From assembly GCA_934654765.1 (NCBI GenBank), contig CAKUGX010000091.1, positions 1 through 7,913 of the forward strand: a stretch of DNA of 7,913 nt, in the 5' to 3' direction. Source of the DNA: an uncultured Collinsella sp. (GTDB taxonomy: Bacteria > Actinomycetota > Coriobacteriia > Coriobacteriales > Coriobacteriaceae). Below the pieces are notes generated by a model. The model was not told the origin of the DNA and did no database searches. It saw only the letters and a program-made list of their open reading frames with translations. This document shows positions 6,297 to 7,913 of this stretch, piece by piece. Position 1 is the first letter of the stretch. Each line of letters opens with the position of its first letter. A program made the translations under genes and the position numbers.

Positions 6297-6301
6297 CCTC
6301 C
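6297..6301 (-). promoter_or_regulatory. Ribosome binding site supporting the TTG start of rpsJ
   Basis: The minus strand reads TTTGGAGGTTTAAG directly before TTG GCT ACC. The GGAGG is 6 nt from the TTG at 6290. This is the evidence for a non-ATG start in a highly expressed ribosomal protein gene. Confidence 0.8.
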
Positions 6302-6308
6302 AAAGAGT

Positions 6309-6325
6309 GCGAGAGATGTTCTCGC
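6309..6325 (-). other. Small stem-loop in the fusA-rpsJ spacer
   Basis: The minus strand reads GCGAGA-ACATC-TCTCGC, a perfect 6-bp stem with a 5-nt loop, 8 nt upstream of the rpsJ GGAGG. No U-tract follows, so it is not an intrinsic terminator. It could be an RNA processing or stability element between the two cistrons, or chance. Confidence 0.4.
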
Positions 6326-6350
6326 GGATTACGTAACAGGGAGCTCGAAC

Positions 6351-7913
6351 TTAGGCGTTCTTGCTCATGACCTCGTCCACGATGGACTTGGGCGCGGGCT
6401 CATAAGAGTCGAACTGCATCGTGTAGGATGCACGGCCCTGGGTCTGGGAGCGAAGGTCGGTAGCGTAACCGAACATCTCGCCCAGCGGCACCTTGGCACG
6501 AATGAGCTTGCTGTTCTTGCGATCCTCCATGCCCTCGATCTTGCCGCGGCGACCGGAGAGGTTGCCCATAACGTCGCCCATGTACTGCTCGGGGGTCTCG
6601 ACCTCGACAGCCATGATCGGCTCGAGCAGCTGCGGATCGGACTTCTTGAGGGCGTCCTTGATAGCCATGGAACCGGCGATCTTGAAGGCGGCCTCGGAGG
6701 AGTCGACCTCGTGGTAAGAACCGTCGAACAGGGTGACCTTAACGTCGAGGACCGGGAAGCCGGCGATAACACCGGTGTTCAGGGCCTCCTGGATGCCCTT
6801 GTCGATGGACGGGATGTACTCCTTGGGCACGACGCCGCCGACGATAGCGTTGACGAACTCGTAGCCGAAGCCCTCCTCCATCTTCTCGAGCTTGATGACG
6901 GCGTGGCCGTACTGACCGCGACCGCCGGACTGACGGACGAACTTGCCCTCAGCCTTCTCGACGTCGTGACCAGCGGTCTCGCGGTAGGCAACCTGGGGCT
7001 TACCAACGTTAGCGTCAACCTTGAACTCGCGGAGCAGACGGTCGACGATGATCTCGAGGTGCAGCTCGCCCATGCCGGCGATGATGGTCTGGCCGGTCTC
7101 GTGGTTGGTGGACACCTGGAAGGTCGGGTCCTCCTCGGCCAGCTTCTGCAGGGCGATCTCCATCTTGGTCTGGTCAGCCTTGGTCTTCGGCTCGACGGCG
7201 ATGTCGATAACCGGGTCGGCGAACTCCATGGACTCCAGGATGATCGGAGCGTTGTCGTCGCACAGGGTGTCACCGGTGGTGGTGTTCTTCAGGCCGACGA
7301 CGGCGACGATGTCGCCAGCGGAGCAGGAGTCGATGTCGACGCGCTGGTTGGAGTGCATCTGCAGCAGACGACCGACGCGCTCCTTCTTGTCCTTCGTGGC
7401 GTTGGTCACGTAGGAACCGGCGTCAAGGGAGCCCGAGTACACACGCAGGTAGGTCAGCTTACCCACGAACGGGTCGGTCATGATCTTGAACGCCAGAGCG
7501 CTGAACGGGGCCTTCGGGTCGGAAGGACGCTCGTCCTCCTCGCCGGTGTCAGGCGTGGTGCCCTTGATGGCGGGAACGTCGACGGGAGCCGGCAGGTAGT
7601 CGACGACGGCGTCGAGCAGCTCCTGAACGCCCTTGTTCTTGTAGGCGGAGCCCACGAACACGGGGTTGATCTTGCAGGAGATGACGCCCTTGCGCAGAGC
7701 GGCCTTCAGCTCCTCGACGGAGACTTCCTCCTCCATGAGGACCTTCTCCATGAGCTCGTCGTCGCAGTCAGCGGCGGCCTCGACCAGCTCCTGGTGAGCC
7801 AGCTCGGCCTCATCGGCGAACTCAGCGGGGATGGCGTCCATGGGCTCGGGGTAGGTCATGCCCTTCTCGTCGGCCTTGAAGTCCCAAGCGGTCATGGTGA
7901 CCAGGTCGATGAC
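6351..7913 (-). CDS. fusA: Elongation factor G, N-terminal G-domain motifs beyond window
   Basis: The product is the GTPase that drives translocation of tRNA and mRNA on the ribosome and helps ribosome recycling. The reading frame is open from the right edge (first visible residues [18 protein letters not shown]) to TAA at 6351, giving 520 residues. Against a usual length near 700, about 180 N-terminal residues with the P-loop and switch regions are missing. Visible are the end of the G/G' domain, domain II ([24 protein letters not shown]), domain III ([28 protein letters not shown]), domain IV ([17 protein letters not shown] and [15 protein letters not shown]) and domain V ([34 protein letters not shown]). 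In the str operon rpsL and rpsG usually precede fusA; they would lie right of the window. rpsJ follows after 60 nt. The well-conserved segments favour EF-G proper over an EF-G paralog such as a tetracycline-resistance protein. Confidence 0.97.
   Translation of the reverse strand, partial: VIDLVTMTAWDFKADEKGMTYPEPMDAIPAEFADEAELAHQELVEAAADCDDELMEKVLMEEEVSVEELKAALRKGVISCKINPVFVGSAYKNKGVQELLDAVVDYLPAPVDVPAIKGTTPDTGEEDERPSDPKAPFSALAFKIMTDPFVGKLTYLRVYSGSLDAGSYVTNATKDKKERVGRLLQMHSNQRVDIDSCSAGDIVAVVGLKNTTTGDTLCDDNAPIILESMEFADPVIDIAVEPKTKADQTKMEIALQKLAEEDPTFQVSTNHETGQTIIAGMGELHLEIIVDRLLREFKVDANVGKPQVAYRETAGHDVEKAEGKFVRQSGGRGQYGHAVIKLEKMEEGFGYEFVNAIVGGVVPKEYIPSIDKGIQEALNTGVIAGFPVLDVKVTLFDGSYHEVDSSEAAFKIAGSMAIKDALKKSDPQLLEPIMAVEVETPEQYMGDVMGNLSGRRGKIEGMEDRKNSKLIRAKVPLGEMFGYATDLRSQTQGRASYTMQFDSYEPAPKSIVDEVMSKNA

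Overview
The window is a GC-rich chromosomal segment of housekeeping genes from a bacterium. The gene order, the use of FabK as enoyl reductase, the single-domain biotin ligase and the high GC together suggest a member of the Coriobacteriia (Collinsella-like Actinomycetota). That assignment is an inference from recollection of such genomes, not a database match.

Region 1 (1-4913, minus strand) is a type II fatty acid synthesis operon. In the direction of transcription it reads fabH - acpP - fabK - fabD - fabG - fabF, with fabF running off the left edge. The six genes cover priming (FabH), the carrier (AcpP), malonyl loading (FabD), condensation (FabF), ketoreduction (FabG) and the final FMN-dependent enoyl reduction (FabK). 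The dehydratase (FabZ) and acetyl-CoA carboxylase are not in the window; in related layouts they follow fabF, so they may lie beyond the left edge. Spacing is tight (2 nt between acpP and fabK, a 13-nt fabK/fabD overlap, 30-51 nt at the other junctions), so one polycistronic message is likely.

Region 2 (4914-5089) is the divergent control region between fabH and birA. It carries two nearly identical 22-bp boxes exactly 48 bp apart, each with partial dyad symmetry, flanking a weak candidate fabH promoter. This is the most interesting non-coding signal here, and no regulator gene accompanies it.

Region 3 (5090-5866, plus strand) is birA, a biotin-protein ligase without the N-terminal DNA-binding domain. 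Its expected substrate is the biotin carrier of acetyl-CoA carboxylase, which supplies malonyl-CoA to the neighbouring pathway.

Region 4 (5926-7913) holds a long perfect hairpin terminator shared by convergent transcripts, then rpsJ (ribosomal protein S10, TTG start) and the 3' three quarters of fusA (EF-G), both on the minus strand. Here rpsJ directly follows fusA with no tuf, and it ends at a terminator rather than leading into rplC, so the usual S10 operon is split at this point.

I found no mobile element, CRISPR array, tRNA, rRNA, or candidate for a wholly undescribed multi-gene system. Every gene belongs to a well-known family, and the novelty is in regulation and gene order.
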